NCBI RefSeq assembly: GCF_003970695.1
Contig: NZ_CP034570.1
Location: forward strand, 806,001-870,000
Source of the DNA: Maribacter sp. MJ134
Lineage (GTDB): Bacteria; Bacteroidota; Bacteroidia; Flavobacteriales; Flavobacteriaceae
Direction of reading: 5' to 3'
Length of the DNA stretch: 64,000 bases
The notes beneath the pieces were generated by a model. The model was not told where the DNA came from. It saw nothing but the letters and a program-made list of their open reading frames with translations, and did not search any database. The translations under genes were made by a program, and so were the position numbers. Below are positions 62,610 to 64,000 of the stretch, in pieces (position 1 is the first letter of the stretch; every line of letters starts with the position of its first letter).

Positions 62610-62639
62610 AACCCTGGCATTAAGTTGTCAGGGTTTTTT
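62610..62639 (+). terminator. intrinsic terminator between the lysozyme-fold gene and the methyltransferase gene
   Basis: AACCCTGGCA (62610-62619) pairs with TGTCAGGGTT (62626-62635) with one G-U pair and a 6-base loop, followed by TTTT. It also covers the last bases before the methyltransferase stop on the other strand. Confidence 0.7.
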
Positions 62640-63351
62640 ATGCTTGAATAATAAAGATAGTGGGTCTTTTGTGTAAATCGATATGCTCGTGCTTCCATTG
62701 AGCAATAGATTTAGTGGCAATATATTCTGTGGTCAAGGTAATATCGCAAGCTACACATACTATAGTGGAGGGAAGCAAGGTTTTCTGTAGTTCTTCTAAA
62801 AGCTTGTTGTTGCGATAAGGGGTTTCTATAAAGAGTTGCGACTGTGCTTCTTCCCTGGATTTTTTCTCCAAGCGTTTAATTTCTTTTTTTCTATCCGAAC
62901 TATCTATCGGTAGGTAGCCGTTAAAAGCAAAATTCTGTCCGTTAAGACCACTTGCCATCAAAGCAAGAAGGATAGAGGAGGGTCCTACCAAAGGAACTAC
63001 CTTAATATGCTTTTCGTGTGCTATTTTCACCACCGCAGCACCAGGGTCTGCCACCCCTGGGCAACCAGCTTCCGAAAGAATGCCCATATCGTAACCTTCT
63101 AGACAGGGGTCTAAAAAACTGGGTATTTCAGAGGCCTCGGTAAATTTATTGAGTGCAAATAACTTTAGGGATGGTTGGGATTTTCTTGGGCTAATTTTTT
63201 TTATGAAATGGCGTGCTGTCTTTTCGTTTTCAACAATATAGTGTTCAATTTCCTCAATAGCTCTCTTAATGGAAATGGGCAATACTTCCAATGGCGGTAT
63301 ATCTCCCAAAGTGGAAGGTATCAAATAAAGTTTTCCAAGTTTATCGGCCAT
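62638..63351 (-). CDS. SAM-dependent methyltransferase, tetrapyrrole-methylase family (RsmI-like)
   Basis: A 237-residue methyltransferase from ATG 63351. Its start GKLYLIPSTLGDIPPLEVLP is related to, but differs from, RsmI, whose start is usually PTPIGNLEDMTLRA. Other marks are GILSEAGCPGVADPGAAVV and VPLVGPSSILLALMASGLNGQNFAFNGYLP, which form the SAM-binding site. Flavobacteria usually have a separate RsmI, so this is best seen as a family paralogue. It overlaps the phosphatase gene by 11 bp. The substrate is not known; an rRNA is likely. Confidence 0.88.
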   Translation of the reverse strand: MADKLGKLYLIPSTLGDIPPLEVLPISIKRAIEEIEHYIVENEKTARHFIKKISPRKSQPSLKLFALNKFTEASEIPSFLDPCLEGYDMGILSEAGCPGVADPGAAVVKIAHEKHIKVVPLVGPSSILLALMASGLNGQNFAFNGYLPIDSSDRKKEIKRLEKKSREEAQSQLFIETPYRNNKLLEELQKTLLPSTIVCVACDITLTTEYIATKSIAQWKHEHIDLHKRPTIFIIQA

Positions 63352-63808
63352 AATTTGTTTCAAGTTTTGCAGCAATTTTGGCACAGGCGCTATCAATAAG
63401 GTGATACACCATCTCAAAGCCATCATGTTCGCCATAATAGGGGTCGGGAACCTCCGTTTCAGCGTTGTCCGATTCCTCTAAAAGCAATTTTACTTTTGAT
63501 ATGTCATCCGCAGTTGTAGCTAGACGAACGATATTCTTATAGTTGCTTTCGTCCATAGCATAAATCATGTCAAAGCTATCAAAATCACTGGGTGTAAATT
63601 TCCGGCACCTTTGTTGGCTAATATCTATATCATATTTCTTGGCTACCGCAATAGACCTTGGGTCCGGCGCATTACCTATATGATAGCCCGCTGTACCCGC
63701 GGAATCTACAAAAACATTTGATGTATCCACTTTATTTTTGAGAATACCTTCCGCCAATGGTGACCTACAAATATTTCCTAGGCATACCATTAAAACACTC
63801 TTTTTCAT
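63341..63808 (-). CDS. low-molecular-weight protein-tyrosine phosphatase
   Basis: A 155-residue phosphatase with the P-loop VCLGNICRSPLAEG (C-x5-R-S, cysteine near residue 9) and the catalytic acid in DPYYG near residue 122. It sits between dnaA and the methyltransferase gene with an 11-bp overlap on one side and a 7-bp gap on the other. It probably removes phosphate from protein tyrosines, and the arsenate-reductase activity of related proteins is unlikely to apply. Confidence 0.93.
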   Translation of the reverse strand: MKKSVLMVCLGNICRSPLAEGILKNKVDTSNVFVDSAGTAGYHIGNAPDPRSIAVAKKYDIDISQQRCRKFTPSDFDSFDMIYAMDESNYKNIVRLATTADDISKVKLLLEESDNAETEVPDPYYGEHDGFEMVYHLIDSACAKIAAKLETNYGR

Positions 63809-63815
63809 CTAAATT

Positions 63816-64000
63816 TTAGGAGAATTTCTTTGTCAGGTCATCAATATACTTACGAAACTGCTTATCTGTTTCAGCAAGATTATCTACTGTTTTACAGGCG
63901 TGTAGCACTGTGGCGTGGTCTCTTTTACCTATCTGTGAACCAATACTGGCGAGAGAGGCTTTCGTAAACTTCTTAGCAAAGAACATTGCCAGTTGCCTTG
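63816..64000 (-). CDS. dnaA: chromosomal replication initiator protein DnaA, 3' end
   Basis: The 61 visible residues are domain IV of DnaA: RQLAMFFAKKFTKASLASIG, then GKRDHATVLHACKTV, the DnaA signature that binds DnaA boxes, and the end YIDDLTKKFS. The N-terminal part lies beyond the right edge. The phosphatase gene follows 7 bp later. Whether the replication origin lies nearby cannot be judged; I saw no cluster of DnaA boxes. Confidence 0.95.
   Translation of the reverse strand, partial: RQLAMFFAKKFTKASLASIGSQIGKRDHATVLHACKTVDNLAETDKQFRKYIDDLTKKFS

Noticed and set aside
63816-64000. Replication origin next to dnaA
   Set aside because: No cluster of DnaA boxes or AT-rich unwinding region was seen in the last 2 kb, and in this group the origin is often not beside dnaA.

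Overview
The window looks like a chromosomal segment from a marine-type member of the Flavobacteriaceae (phylum Bacteroidota). This rests on many families largely confined to that group (DUF4252, DUF4249, DUF4294, a fused SerB-SerA protein, a long-form GAPDH, monomeric NADP-isocitrate dehydrogenase), on lipoprotein signals typical of the phylum, and on repeated TAnnTTTG -7 promoter boxes upstream of genes. The genus cannot be fixed from the sequence alone. No rRNA, tRNA, CRISPR array, complete insertion sequence or prophage was recognised. Almost all of the window is dense housekeeping chromosome, closing on the right with the 3' end of dnaA.

Layout. 1-502: an AT-rich membrane-protein gene cut by the window edge. 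570-4459: the whole oxidative pentose-phosphate branch (gnd divergent from zwf-pgl). 4446-6706: thioesterase, a small membrane protein and rmuC. 6740-11996: a vitamin B12 uptake locus, with btuD-btuC-btuF on the minus strand and, divergently, a cobalamin riboswitch followed by the outer-membrane receptor btuB. 12076-15121: two tandem S41 protease lipoproteins. 15356-18100: an ECF sigma factor, a probable anti-sigma factor and three DUF4252 exported proteins, the most system-like accessory locus here. 18257-25351: mscS, purB, a sirtuin with its coupled helical partner, trmH, an SRPBCC-VOC fusion and a GH13 lipoprotein. 25403-34220: a carboxypeptidase-regulatory-domain protein, deaD, rdgB, a SatD/DUF3307/hydrolase operon and the serB-serA fusion. 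34374-46594: rlmH, nadC-yihY-DUF2147-priA, a LytTR regulator, rpsF-rpsR-rplI, hisS with an unusual insertion, a Nudix protein, an M42 peptidase and a DUF4294 protein. 46602-50972: a TonB-dependent receptor operon with two DUF4249 lipoproteins. 51090-57817: icd, a gene-poor 640-bp gap, rplS, trmD, a GNAT, a coiled-coil membrane protein and GAPDH. 57941-64000: htrA, dapF-GNAT-mltG, an exported lysozyme-fold protein, a tetrapyrrole-methylase-family methyltransferase, a low-molecular-weight phosphatase and dnaA.

Functional links. zwf, pgl and gnd together turn glucose-6-phosphate into ribulose-5-phosphate with two NADPH, and the NADP-dependent isocitrate dehydrogenase is another NADPH source. The B12 locus encodes every part from outer-membrane receptor to ABC importer, with the riboswitch on the receptor only. 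Two genes (btuF and rmuC) end early in a way that one missing base in a short G/C run would repair, so base-level errors in the assembly are possible. The features most worth follow-up are the ECF/DUF4252 locus with its candidate autoregulatory promoter, the AT-rich insertion in hisS, the cysteine-free sirtuin, and a family of short intergenic repeats present at least three times.
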